64,000 bases of DNA from Hydrogenophaga palleronii NBRC 102513 (GCF_001571225.1 NZ_BCTJ01000001.1:372001-436000); one strand, 5' to 3'; shown: positions 30,372 through 38,817, numbered from the stretch's first letter. The notes: generated from the sequence alone by a model not told the origin. Numbers and translations: made by a program.

Positions 30372-31286
30372 ATGGAAATTGCCATCCTTCTTTTCATCAT
30401 CGCAGTCATCTTCATCACGCGCTCCATCAAGGTGGTGCCGCAACAGAACGCCTGGGTGGTGGAGCGACTCGGCAAATACCACGCGTCGCTCGCGCCGGGT
30501 TTGAACTTCCTGGTGCCCTTCATCGACAGGGTGGCCTACAAACACAGCCTGAAGGAAATTCCGCTGGACGTGCCCAGCCAGGTCTGCATCACGCGCGACA
30601 ACACCCAACTGCAGGTGGACGGCATCCTTTACTTCCAGGTCACCGACCCGATGCGCGCCAGCTACGGCTCGTCCAACTACATCGTCGCGGTGACGCAGTT
30701 GGCCCAGACCTCGCTGCGTTCGGTGATCGGCAAGCTTGAACTCGACAAGACCTTCGAAGAGCGCGACATCATCAATGCCCAGGTGGTGCAGGCCATCGAC
30801 GAAGCCGCGCTGAACTGGGGCGTGAAGGTGCTGCGTTACGAAATCAAGGACCTGACGCCGCCGGCCGAGATCCTGCGCTCCATGCAGGCGCAGATCACCG
30901 CCGAGCGCGAGAAGCGCGCGCTGATCGCCGCCTCTGAAGGCCGCCGCCAGGAACAGATCAACATCGCCACCGGCGAACGCGAAGCCTTCATCGCCCGCTC
31001 CGAGGGCGAGAAGCAGGCAGAAATCAACAAGGCGCAAGGCGAAGCCGCAGCCATCCTCGCCGTGGCCGAGGCTTCGGCCGGCGCCATCCGCCAGGTCGCA
31101 GAAGCCATTCGCCAACCGGGCGGCCAGGAAGCCGTGCAGCTCAAGGTCGCCGAGAAAGCCGTCGAGGCCTACGGCAAGGTGGCGGCCGATGCCACGACCA
31201 CGCTGATCGTGCCCAGCAACATGACCGAAGTGTCGGCTCTGATCACTTCCGCCATGAAGATGGTCGGCACGGGCAAGTCGGTCTGA
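30372..31286 (+). CDS. SPFH/Band 7 (stomatin/QmcA-like) membrane protein
   Basis: A 304-residue stomatin-like protein. An N-terminal hydrophobic anchor (IAILLFIIAVIFITRSI) is followed by the Band 7 domain with VVERLGKYHASLAPGLNFLV, RDNTQLQVDGILYFQVTDP and the helical AEREKRALIAASEGRRQEQI, then a coiled coil rich in Ala, Glu and Lys (about residues 195-245). The partner NfeD gene precedes it. Such proteins form oligomeric membrane scaffolds; E. coli QmcA is the closest named relative. Function otherwise unproven. Confidence 0.93.
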   Translation: MEIAILLFIIAVIFITRSIKVVPQQNAWVVERLGKYHASLAPGLNFLVPFIDRVAYKHSLKEIPLDVPSQVCITRDNTQLQVDGILYFQVTDPMRASYGSSNYIVAVTQLAQTSLRSVIGKLELDKTFEERDIINAQVVQAIDEAALNWGVKVLRYEIKDLTPPAEILRSMQAQITAEREKRALIAASEGRRQEQINIATGEREAFIARSEGEKQAEINKAQGEAAAILAVAEASAGAIRQVAEAIRQPGGQEAVQLKVAEKAVEAYGKVAADATTTLIVPSNMTEVSALITSAMKMVGTGKSV

Positions 31287-31321
31287 CGCGCTGACGGGAA
31301 CAACAGACAGGAGAGAGCAGC

Positions 31322-31714
31322 ATGAGCTTGTCGCGCAATGTGCTGGGCGGGGAGCTCGTGCCCTGCTCTTACGATCCCCTCACCGGCTTCTATCGCGACG
31401 GCTGCTGCGAGACCGGCGCCGCTGACCACGGCGCGCATGTGGTGTGCACCCGGGTCACGGCCGCCTTTCTCGGTTTTTCGCGCGCCCAGGGCAACGACCT
31501 GAGCACACCGCGCCCCGAATGGCGCTTCGCCGGCCTGCAACCCGGTGACCGCTGGTGCGTGGGCATACAGCGCTGGCTGCAGGCCCTGGACGCAGGCGTG
31601 GCGCCACCCGTGGTGCTGGACAGCACACATGCGGCGGCATTGCAGCATGTGTCGCTGGAGGTGCTGCAGCAAAATGCTTGGCACAAGTCACCCGACGGAA
31701 GCCGGGCCGCCTGA
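31322..31714 (+). CDS. DUF2237 family protein
   Basis: A 130-residue protein of the DUF2237 family, recognised by RNVLGGELVPCSYDPLTGFY, RDGCCETGAADHGAHVVC and the GNDLSTPRPEW / GDRWCVG / APPVVLDSTH blocks. Conserved cysteines (positions about 15, 28, 29, 42 and 79) may bind metal or form disulfides. No signal peptide. The ribosome site aggagagag lies just upstream. Function unknown. It may share the NfeD/SPFH transcript, with a 35-base gap. Confidence 0.85.
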   Translation: MSLSRNVLGGELVPCSYDPLTGFYRDGCCETGAADHGAHVVCTRVTAAFLGFSRAQGNDLSTPRPEWRFAGLQPGDRWCVGIQRWLQALDAGVAPPVVLDSTHAAALQHVSLEVLQQNAWHKSPDGSRAA

Positions 31715-31731
31715 AAAGTGTTCTCGCAGCC

Positions 31732-31740
31732 TGCTACAAT
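31732..31740 (+). promoter_or_regulatory. Extended -10 promoter of tRNA-Ser
   Basis: TGC-TACAAT is an extended -10 element 12 bases before the mature tRNA 5' end. The region 17 bases upstream is only a weak match to a -35 box, as is common with extended -10 promoters. Confidence 0.6.
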
Positions 31741-31752
31741 CGTGGGCTCCAC

Positions 31753-31842
<90 letters not shown>

Positions 31843-31886
31843 GTTATTGCAGTCGGCCCCTTTCAAGAGGCTGTGCAGGCAAGCAG

Positions 31887-31929
31887 AAAAGCCCCGTATC
31901 GCGTTGTGATGCGGGGCTTTTTTGTTTTT
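31887..31929 (+). terminator. Rho-independent terminator after tRNA-Ser
   Basis: Stem aaaagccccg with cggggctttt, extended inward by a wobble-containing pairing, then tttgttttt. It ends the tRNA-Ser transcript and also faces the exopolysaccharide export operon arriving from the right. Confidence 0.88.
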
Positions 31930-32063
31930 GCCAGGGCTTCATGTCAAAGCAAATTCCGGTTCGCGGCCCCGGTGTCGGAGCATTTGATCCAGCGAACTCT
32001 GCGCGTGCCCCGGGCGCTCCTGCAAGCCAAGAAGGACCGGGCCGCGCAAGCCCGGTCGAAAGC

Positions 32064-32900
32064 TCAGTAGTAGGCGTTGCCAATGGGCGCATCGTCCTTG
32101 TTCAGGACCACACCCAGCAGATTGAACTTCGAGAGCCGGCTCATGGACTCCTCGATTTCCTTGCGCGTGGACACACCATTGCCCACCACCATCAGCACGC
32201 AGTCGATACGCGGCAACAGCGCCAGCACGTCATCGGCCGCGAGCACGGGCGGCAAGTCCACGATGACGATGCGGTCCGCATAGTGCTCACGCAGCTCGCC
32301 CATGAGCGCGGCCACTTTGCTGGAACCCAGCACTTCGGCCGAACTGGGCACAGGACGCTGCGTGGGCAACACGACAAACCGCGGAATGCCCGGGTTCACC
32401 ATGGCGTCTTCAATGGGCGCGCCTTCGGTGAGAACCTGGTTCAGCGAAACCTCCCGCTGCAAGCCGAGCAAGGTGGCCACACGCGGGCGTCGCAGATCGA
32501 AGTCGACCAGCAACGAGGTCCTGTTGGTTTGCTGTGCGATGCCGATCGCCAGATTGATCGCCACCACGGACTTGCCCGACTCCATGGTTGGCGAGGTGAC
32601 CGCCAGGGTGCGCCAACCGTTCTCGTCCATTTTTTGCAGAACCTGCGTCCGCAGCAAATCAAAGGCCCAGGACACCGGGTGCGACTTCTGGTGAGCGACG
32701 ATGCGGCTGTTCTCGAGGTGCGCCAGATCCAGCTCAACCACCGACGTCTTCTGGTAGTGCACGTCTGGGTCAGCAACTGTCAGCGCCTCGGGCGAGGTGG
32801 CGGATGCTTGCCTGATTGCCGACCGGGCTGCCTGTGGCGATGCCTCAGATGCCTCGCGTTGTGTCTTGGCCTTTTCGATGGCCTCTTTGATGCGTTCCAT
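32064..32900 (-). CDS. epsG: Exopolysaccharide chain-length tyrosine autokinase (EpsG-like BY-kinase)
   Basis: A 278-residue cytoplasmic ATPase of the bacterial tyrosine kinase family, partner of the chain-length protein encoded just upstream (14-base gap). The Walker A region is VTSPTMESGKSVVAINLA near residue 102, the A' motif is LLVDFDLRRPR, and the B region is RIVIVDLPPVLAADD. The C-terminal tyrosine cluster is reduced to a terminal YY. Such kinases cycle between phosphorylated and free states to drive polymer length and export. The start at 32900 gives MERIKEAIEKAKTQREASEA. Last gene of the leftward export operon. Confidence 0.88.
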   Translation of the reverse strand: MERIKEAIEKAKTQREASEASPQAARSAIRQASATSPEALTVADPDVHYQKTSVVELDLAHLENSRIVAHQKSHPVSWAFDLLRTQVLQKMDENGWRTLAVTSPTMESGKSVVAINLAIGIAQQTNRTSLLVDFDLRRPRVATLLGLQREVSLNQVLTEGAPIEDAMVNPGIPRFVVLPTQRPVPSSAEVLGSSKVAALMGELREHYADRIVIVDLPPVLAADDVLALLPRIDCVLMVVGNGVSTRKEIEESMSRLSKFNLLGVVLNKDDAPIGNAYY

Positions 32901-32914
32901 GGAGCAACCAGTCC

Positions 32915-34516
32915 TCAGTCTAGGCGGGAAGTGACAAAAATCAGGGCGTTTTGCAGCGGCATGACCCAGAAATGGAACATCAGCAGCGCACAGACACCGG
33001 CCAGTGCCGCGATCAGGATAGTGCGCTTGCGCCACTTCTCGAGATTCGGGGCCTCGGCTCCGATGGTGATGTAGGGAATCACCGCCAGCGGCCGCTGGTT
33101 CACCACCGCCGTCAAAGCGTTGACACCCCAGACCCGCGCCAACAACACCTCCAGCAGGAAGGCCACGGCCAGCGCGGCGCCGACCGCTGCGATAAAGCCG
33201 GCTGCAACCACCTTCTTGCGGCTGGGCTTCACCGGGTACTCCGCGAGCAACGGTGGCTCCAGCAAGGTGAAACGTTCGGCCTGTTGGCCACCTTCGAGGT
33301 TCTCCACCACTTGCGCCGACAACAGTTGTGTCCGCAGCTCTTCGTACTTGGTCTTTGCCGCGTCGTAATCTCGCTGCAAGCCCGCAAGCTGCCGCTCCAG
33401 TTGAGGGGCCCTGCTGGTCTGAACACGAACCTGCCCGATGCTGGCGCGCAGGCTGGACTGCTGGCTGGCCAGCAAATCTGCCCGGGATCGTGCAGCTTCC
33501 ACTTGTGCTTCCAGGCGGGATGCTGCCAGGCTGGCCTGCTCTCGCGCCGCCGTTCTCGCTGGCGTCTGGATGCGCGCCTCATTGACCACGGCCTGCTCCA
33601 GGCTGGGAATCCGGCTCAACAAGGAGCGTACGTCTGGATGGTTGTCCGAGTAAACGGCACGCAGTCCGGCCAGTTCAGCGCGTGCACGCTCAAGCTCCAC
33701 CTCGGTCTGGCTGGGGCCCAGGCTGGCCACCACGCCTGGCGCCATCACCCCGCGTCGGGCGGCGGCCAGGTCGACCTCCAGCGAACGCAACTCGCTGACA
33801 GCCAGACGGTAGTCGCGCTCGACGGTGCGCAAATCAGCCTCCATGCTTGGAAGCCCACCCGCCGCCAGCGCCGTGCTTTCTGTCATGGCGCCAGGCTGCT
33901 GCGACTTGAACGTCGCGATTTTGGCCTCGAGCGACTCCAGCTCCTTGCGGACCCGCTCGGATTCGACACTCAGAAATTCCGTGGTGCGCGAAGCCTGGTC
34001 CACGCGATCACGTCGGTTGCTGGAGAGAAACAGCTCAGCCAACTCGCGCGTCACGGCAAGCGCTTTTTCCGGGTCGCCGTGTTGAAAGGTCAGGTTGAAG
34101 GAAATGGCGGCCGGCCGGGGAGCCCACGGATCACCGGTCACCCCCATGAGATCAAGCCGGATGCTTTGGCGCATGGCATTGACCACATCGGTGTCCGACA
34201 GGCCTTTCTCACCAGTTTCTGCGAACAGGTGGTTTTCCTGAGCCACGCGAATCAGGTTCTCCCGCGTCATGAGCCGTTGCCGGATCAGGTTCACGCGGTC
34301 TTCAGGGCGAGGCCTGTTGGCATTCTCCTCCGCTGCCACCTTGATCTGAGGTCCATCAACCAGGATGGTCGCCGTGGATTCGTAAGCGCGTGGCAATACA
34401 AATGCAAGCACCACCGAAGCCGTCAGCACGGCGCCGAAGGCCAGGATCATGGCAAGCGCACGTCGACGCAAGATGGACAGATAGTCGTGCAAACTGAGCT
34501 GGTAATCACCGAACAT
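32915..34516 (-). CDS. epsF: Polysaccharide chain-length determinant (Wzz/EpsF-like)
   Basis: A 533-residue polysaccharide co-polymerase. The Wzz domain starts with LSLHDYLSILRRRALAMILA and the first membrane helix around residues 20-40. A long periplasmic coiled-coil region rich in Arg, Leu and Glu (about 170-400) follows, then the GNVR-like end LLEPPLLAEYPVKPSRKKVV and a second helix near 435-455. A further hydrophobic segment close to the C-terminus (ILIAALAGVCALLMFHFWVM) is visible. It sets polymer length with the tyrosine kinase and contacts the outer-membrane export protein. It begins 11 bases after the beta-barrel gene. Confidence 0.92.
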   Translation of the reverse strand: MFGDYQLSLHDYLSILRRRALAMILAFGAVLTASVVLAFVLPRAYESTATILVDGPQIKVAAEENANRPRPEDRVNLIRQRLMTRENLIRVAQENHLFAETGEKGLSDTDVVNAMRQSIRLDLMGVTGDPWAPRPAAISFNLTFQHGDPEKALAVTRELAELFLSSNRRDRVDQASRTTEFLSVESERVRKELESLEAKIATFKSQQPGAMTESTALAAGGLPSMEADLRTVERDYRLAVSELRSLEVDLAAARRGVMAPGVVASLGPSQTEVELERARAELAGLRAVYSDNHPDVRSLLSRIPSLEQAVVNEARIQTPARTAAREQASLAASRLEAQVEAARSRADLLASQQSSLRASIGQVRVQTSRAPQLERQLAGLQRDYDAAKTKYEELRTQLLSAQVVENLEGGQQAERFTLLEPPLLAEYPVKPSRKKVVAAGFIAAVGAALAVAFLLEVLLARVWGVNALTAVVNQRPLAVIPYITIGAEAPNLEKWRKRTILIAALAGVCALLMFHFWVMPLQNALIFVTSRLD

Positions 34517-34527
34517 GAACGTTGCCC

Positions 34528-35634
34528 TTAGCGGCCTGTAAACAAATAAACCAACCCTGCTCGAACCGCCCAGCCTCTGCCCGAGACGCCCGCCACATCT
34601 TTGGTCCTGCGATCTTCAACACCGAGTATCGAGTTCCAGTTCGTGCCGATTTCATTCTCGAGTGTCAGGTTGGACACACTTCCAATCCCGCCCGCGACGT
34701 CAACCGCACGACTGCGTGCGGTGCTGGCGGACAGCGTGGCGCCCTCCGTGAGGCGATACCCGACACGCAAGCGCACGGCTTCGGTCTTGACGTAGCCTGT
34801 CGTGAAACCGACGGCATCCACGTCTTTCACCCACTCGGCCGAAGACGTCCAGCGGCTGCCTGCGTAGGTCAGCAACACGCCCCCCACTCCACTCGTGCTG
34901 TTCTGCGGGCGGCCGGTGCGCGCCTGCCCCGCCGAGGCAGAAAGCGACCATGCAGGAGACAACTCCCGCACTGTCCCAACGCGCCAACGGTTCACGGTCG
35001 ATGCAGCCCCGCCTCCTGCCGGCGTCAATCGCCCATGAACCGGCTCGACATAGTAAGAAGCCTGTTCGCTCTGCTCCCAGCTCAACCGGGTAGAGATCTC
35101 CTGCTCACGGTAGTCCACCAGCAAAGGCGAATCGTAGGTGACGCGGTTGTTCTCGGCACCTACCGCCAGCCGCGTACGTGAAGTCAGCTCTTTGGTCCAC
35201 GTGGCGCCAGCGGTCAAAGCACGCTCCCGGCTGTCGACCGTCACACGGCCTGAATCCCGCAACTCCGAGTTCCGTGTGGCCGACTCCGCCAGGTTGGCGC
35301 GCAGCTCAAGGCTCGCCGTGGGCCAGGCGTACGCCCACGTGTAGCCCAGGCTGGGGTACTCGCGGCTCGCCAGCAACTGGGTGTTGCTCGAACGCTCGAT
35401 CACCGCGCCCGCGGTGAACCTGGAGCGGATACGGTCACTTTCCGTCTCGAACGAATAGTTGGGGATCAGACGCAGCACGGTGGCGCCACCGGGGCTGACG
35501 GGCGCGAGCAGCGGGTTTTCGATCCGCTCAAGCTCCACGGCCACCGTCGTGGAATGCTGCGCGTGCGCGGCACCCGTGCCGGCGCACAGCGCTGCGGCAA
35601 AGAAAAAGGAAGGATGGGCGCGCATCATGTTCAC
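34528..35634 (-). CDS. Outer-membrane beta-barrel protein of the exopolysaccharide export operon
   Basis: A 368-residue secreted protein with a signal peptide (cleavage likely after AHA before QHSTT) and alternating short strands throughout, ending in the aromatic C-terminus RAGLVYLFTGR expected for an outer-membrane barrel. It resembles the EpsL-type barrels of Burkholderiales exopolysaccharide loci. The GTG at 35634 overlaps the upstream stop (GTGA); ATGs at 35628 or 35625 are alternatives. Its place between the export protein and the chain-length protein suggests a part in moving polymer across the outer membrane, but this is inference. Confidence 0.78.
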   Translation of the reverse strand: MNMMRAHPSFFFAAALCAGTGAAHAQHSTTVAVELERIENPLLAPVSPGGATVLRLIPNYSFETESDRIRSRFTAGAVIERSSNTQLLASREYPSLGYTWAYAWPTASLELRANLAESATRNSELRDSGRVTVDSRERALTAGATWTKELTSRTRLAVGAENNRVTYDSPLLVDYREQEISTRLSWEQSEQASYYVEPVHGRLTPAGGGAASTVNRWRVGTVRELSPAWSLSASAGQARTGRPQNSTSGVGGVLLTYAGSRWTSSAEWVKDVDAVGFTTGYVKTEAVRLRVGYRLTEGATLSASTARSRAVDVAGGIGSVSNLTLENEIGTNWNSILGVEDRRTKDVAGVSGRGWAVRAGLVYLFTGR

Positions 35635-36191
35635 GGCACCAGAATGGTGTCACCTGGCTGCAGGACCACGTTCGTCTCGAGCGCGTTGCCGCGCATCAGG
35701 TCGTTGTAGCGAACCGGCAGCACGGTCGACACGCCGTTGACCTGGCGCAGCACACGGATGGCATTCGCGTCGGCAAACCGGTCAACGCCACCGGCCTGGC
35801 TCAACACCTGCAGCACCGTGGTGGAAGGCGACATCAGGGTCACCAGGCCCGGCGTGGTGACCTTGCCCAGCACATACACACGGCTGCCGTCGATACCGGT
35901 CACGGCCACGGTCACCACGGCTTCCTTGATGTATTCCTTGATTTTGGCTGCGATGCGTTGTTCGGCTTGCGGCGTGGTCAACCCCGCCACCTCGACACGA
36001 CCGGCCAGAGGAAAGGTGATGCTGCCGTCAGGCAACACCCGCACCTCCATGCGCAATGCGTCCTCTTTCCAGACCGAGACCGTCAGGGCATCGCCATGGC
36101 GCAACAGATAAGGTGATGCAGATTGCGCAGAGGCCACCGCGCCCACCAGGACCAGACACAGGAACACAAAAGACTGCAGTGCGGATTTCAT
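35631..36191 (-). CDS. epsE: Polysaccharide export protein (EpsE/Wza-like)
   Basis: A 186-residue periplasmic/outer-membrane polysaccharide export protein. The signal peptide (MKSALQSFVFLCLVLVGAVA) ends near SA-QSASPY; no lipobox cysteine is present. The Poly_export domain is seen in SPYLLRHGDALTVSVWKEDA, DGSITFPLAGRVEVAGLT, and a SLBB-like part with YVLGKVTTPGLVTLMSPSTT, ending VVLQPGDTILVP. It is half the size of E. coli Wza, so the C-terminal membrane-spanning helix is missing and another protein may make the pore. First gene of the leftward operon. Confidence 0.92.
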   Translation of the reverse strand: MKSALQSFVFLCLVLVGAVASAQSASPYLLRHGDALTVSVWKEDALRMEVRVLPDGSITFPLAGRVEVAGLTTPQAEQRIAAKIKEYIKEAVVTVAVTGIDGSRVYVLGKVTTPGLVTLMSPSTTVLQVLSQAGGVDRFADANAIRVLRQVNGVSTVLPVRYNDLMRGNALETNVVLQPGDTILVP

Positions 36192-36462
36192 ATTCGACTC
36201 CCAGGATGAATGACGCGCCGATGTTGAAATCGGTGCAGGACGACAGCAGCTTCGAACCCGAGCTGCATGCATGGCAGGATAAAGGCACAAGACTCAACCT
36301 CTGCGATGAGCAGAAGCCATGTCACAATTTGTTGTTACCCCGAGGATGGTAAACCAACGAGAGTTGGCTCAGGTGTGAACAGATGCACAATCCGTCCACG
36401 CCCAACCACCTCGCCGATCGGCGAACGCAAGCTCATCAAAAACGGTCTCATGGCAGACGGGT
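36192..36462. promoter_or_regulatory. Divergent promoter region of the exopolysaccharide locus
   Basis: These 271 bases separate the leftward export operon from the rightward biosynthesis genes, so at least two promoters are expected. I see no strong sigma-70 boxes. The sequence TGGCAGGATAAAGGCA at 36272-36287 on the + strand keeps the GG and GC dinucleotides of a sigma-54 promoter at the right distance, but lacks the TT before GC. Confidence 0.45.
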
Positions 36463-37011
36463 ATGAGTGAAAGACCTGAGATGACATTTTCCACGGTGCC
36501 TCCGCACCAACTCAGCGCAGTGGAACCCGACTGGCAACGCGAGCGGTTGGGTTTTTGCGAATGGAATTCCGGCAAACGGTTGCTGCGCAGTATCCGCGAC
36601 TATCAGCGCCTGCGGCAGCAAACCGTCCTTTTTTACCCATTGCGTGTGCTGGTCGTGTTACGGCATCGGTTCTGGAGTGTGGTCAGCGGGGCCGACATCC
36701 CGTTGAACTGCTGCCTTGGTGGGGGGTTGCTGCTGCCCCATCCGAACGGGGTGGTGATCCACCCGGACGCTGTGGTGGGGCCGAATTGCATGATCCACCA
36801 TCAGGTGACACTGGGGACGGTGGCATCGGGCGGGGTGCCAACACTGGCGGGTCGCGTGGACGTGGGTGCGGGCGCGAAGCTGCTCGGACCAATTGTGATC
36901 GGGCCTCACGCCAGCATCGGTGCCAACGCCGTGGTGTTGACAGACGTGCCGCCCGAGCACGTGGCAGTCGGGATTCCCGCACGCTGCCGTCCACGACGAG
37001 GCAACGCATAA
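36463..37011 (+). CDS. Serine acetyltransferase-like left-handed beta-helix acetyltransferase
   Basis: A 182-residue acetyltransferase with hexapeptide repeats forming a left-handed beta helix: GGGLLLPHPNGVVIHPDAVV, GPNCMIHHQVTLGTVASGGV, then GRVDVGAGAKLLGPIVIGPH and ASIGANAVVLTDVPPEHVAV. The conserved His of the CysE family (in IHHQVTLG) is present. The N-terminal helical domain of housekeeping CysE is short. Because it opens the rightward biosynthesis block, it more likely transfers acetyl groups to the polysaccharide or a sugar precursor than to serine; this is context-based. An ATG at 36481 is an alternative start. Confidence 0.82.
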   Translation: MSERPEMTFSTVPPHQLSAVEPDWQRERLGFCEWNSGKRLLRSIRDYQRLRQQTVLFYPLRVLVVLRHRFWSVVSGADIPLNCCLGGGLLLPHPNGVVIHPDAVVGPNCMIHHQVTLGTVASGGVPTLAGRVDVGAGAKLLGPIVIGPHASIGANAVVLTDVPPEHVAVGIPARCRPRRGNA

Positions 37012-37121
37012 GAAAAACGCGCCGCCCGTGGTGTTCGGTACGCCGCCGGCGTGCCTCAACGGTCGGTGCACAGCACGCGCTGGCGATAATGGCCCGCCGC
37101 TCCCCTCCCCACCCATCACCC

Positions 37122-37223
37122 ATGTCCAAACCGCAGATCGCCGTGGCTTTCCCTGTTCGCGTTCGCAACCGCATGCAGCGGCAGCTCGGTGCCCTCCACG
37201 CCGAAATGAGAGGCCAGCGTTGA
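37122..37223 (+). CDS. Possible 33-residue ORF overlapping the next glycosyltransferase start
   Basis: A short frame beginning MSKPQIAVAFPVRVRNRMQR and ending in TGA whose first two bases overlap the TTG start of the glycosyltransferase (TTGA). No ribosome site precedes its ATG. It could be a leader peptide that couples translation, a relic of a longer N-terminus, or chance. I do not recognise the peptide. Confidence 0.25.
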   Translation: MSKPQIAVAFPVRVRNRMQRQLGALHAEMRGQR

Positions 37224-38230
37224 ACGACGGTCTGAAAACCGGTCAGGCCGGCGCTGAGGACGTCTCGGCCCGCCCCCTGGTGGGCGCGGTGGTCATTGGT
37301 CGCAACGAAGGCGACCGGCTGCGCGTCTGTCTTTCATCGGTGTTGCCCCACATCCGCGCGGCGGTGTATGTGGACTCCGGTTCGACGGACGGATCGGTGG
37401 AAATGGCACGGGGCATGGGCGCCGACGTGCTCTCGCTGGACATGGGCAAACCCTTCACCGCTGCACGAGCGCGCAACGCGGGTTACCAACGCCTGCTGGA
37501 GCTCCACCCGCAGCTGCGTTATGTGCAGTTTGTGGATGGCGACTGCGAAGTGGTCTCCGGATGGATCGAGGCAGCACGCCTTCACCTTGAAGCAGAGCCC
37601 GACTGTGCCGTGGTCTGCGGGCGCCGCCGCGAACGCTACCCAGAGCGCTCCATCTACAACCACATGTGCGACCTGGAGTGGGATACGCCGGTCGGCGACA
37701 CCAACAGCTGTGGCGGAGACGCCCTGTTCCGTGCCGAAGCGTTTACGCAGGTCGGTGGCTTCAGAGCGAGCCTGATCGCAGGCGAAGAGCCCGAACTGTG
37801 CGTGCGCCTTCGCGGCGCAGGTTGGCGCATCCACCGCCTGGACCAGGAAATGACGCTGCACGACGCGGCCATCACACGCTGGTCTCAATGGTGGCAGCGC
37901 ACCGTCCGGGCTGGCCACGCGTTTGCCGAGGGGGCCTGGCTGCACGGAGCACCGCCAGAGCGACACTGGGTGCGCGAAACCTTGCGCGCCGTGCTCTGGG
38001 GCCTGCTGCTGCCCCTAGGCATCGCGCTGCTGGCCGTGTTCGTGGATGCCCGCGCCGGTCTGCTGGCGCTGCTGTATCCCGTGCAATGGGCACGGCTGGC
38101 GATCCGCAGCGGCTCGCCCGGCATTGCGTTTTTCACACTGGCGGGCAAGTTTGCCGAAGCCCGCGGTGTGCTCAAGTTCTGCGTGACCAAGCTGCTCGGG
38201 CGCACCGGGCGGCTGATTGAATACAAGTAG
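37220..38230 (+). CDS. Glycosyltransferase family 2
   Basis: A 336-residue GT-A fold glycosyltransferase. The TTG at 37220 is chosen because a GAGAGG ribosome site lies just before it and the family fold starts soon after (GAVVIGRNEGDRLRVCLSSV); the frame is open to 37028 but that part is not family-like. Nucleotide-sugar binding and metal motifs: YVDSGSTDGS and FVDGDCEV. The acceptor-side segment reads SCGGDALFRAEAFTQVGGF, and hydrophobic segments near the C-terminus (LWGLLLPLGIALLAVFV) suggest membrane attachment. It adds one sugar to the lipid-linked repeat unit. Confidence 0.88.
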   Translation: MNDGLKTGQAGAEDVSARPLVGAVVIGRNEGDRLRVCLSSVLPHIRAAVYVDSGSTDGSVEMARGMGADVLSLDMGKPFTAARARNAGYQRLLELHPQLRYVQFVDGDCEVVSGWIEAARLHLEAEPDCAVVCGRRRERYPERSIYNHMCDLEWDTPVGDTNSCGGDALFRAEAFTQVGGFRASLIAGEEPELCVRLRGAGWRIHRLDQEMTLHDAAITRWSQWWQRTVRAGHAFAEGAWLHGAPPERHWVRETLRAVLWGLLLPLGIALLAVFVDARAGLLALLYPVQWARLAIRSGSPGIAFFTLAGKFAEARGVLKFCVTKLLGRTGRLIEYK

Positions 38231-38247
38231 GTGGAGAGCAGCTGCGC

Positions 38248-38817
38248 ATGAATCAGCACTGGATTGGCAACTGGTCTCCGGGCATCGGCGACCCGACCAT
38301 CGGCGGATGGGTCACGGTCGCACTGTACGTCCTGGCCGCCTGGGCGTGTTTTGCGGTGCTGCGCCGCGAAACACAGCAGCGAATTGTGATGAGCGTGAAC
38401 GAGCGGCTGATCTGGCGCCTGCTGACCGTGGCCATGATTGCGTTGGGCATCAACAAGCAGCTTGACCTGCAGTCTGCCGTCACCGAATGGCTCCGCATCT
38501 CCGCCATGCAGCACGGCTGGTATGACAATCGACGCCAGTACCAGGAGGCCTTCATCGCGGCCTTGCCCGTGCTGGGACTGACCACCTTGTCGGCCATCAT
38601 GATGCTGGTCTGGAGCGCGCCAGCGCCGAGCTTGTGGGCTTGTGCCGGGACGGCGGGCCTGATGATGTTTGTCGCCATCAGGGCGGCGTCCTTCCACCAT
38701 GTGGACGAGATGCTCGGCTGGCACCTGGCCGGCTTCACCCTCAACTGGTTGCTCGAAATGGGCTCGCTGGTGGTGATCGCCTGGAGCGCATTTGCAAGAG
38801 CACGGACAAGAACATGA
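38248..38817 (+). CDS. Uncharacterised integral membrane protein between two glycosyltransferases
   Basis: A 189-residue protein with about five hydrophobic helices: TVALYVLAAWACFAVL, LLTVAMIALGINKQLDLQ, FIAALPVLGLTTLSAIMMLV, LWACAGTAGLMMFVAIRAAS and the C-terminal NWLLEMGSLVVIAWSAF. Polar residues inside or next to helices (NKQLDLQ, HHVDEMLG) could form an active or binding site. I do not recognise a characterised family. The stop overlaps the next glycosyltransferase start (ATGA), so it is part of the same transcript. It may modify or handle lipid-linked sugars, but that is only a guess from position. Confidence 0.7.
   Translation: MNQHWIGNWSPGIGDPTIGGWVTVALYVLAAWACFAVLRRETQQRIVMSVNERLIWRLLTVAMIALGINKQLDLQSAVTEWLRISAMQHGWYDNRRQYQEAFIAALPVLGLTTLSAIMMLVWSAPAPSLWACAGTAGLMMFVAIRAASFHHVDEMLGWHLAGFTLNWLLEMGSLVVIAWSAFARARTRT

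Noticed and set aside
36463..37011. Housekeeping serine acetyltransferase CysE
   Set aside because: The helical N-terminal domain is shortened and it lies in the polysaccharide block, so an acetyltransferase for sugars is more likely.
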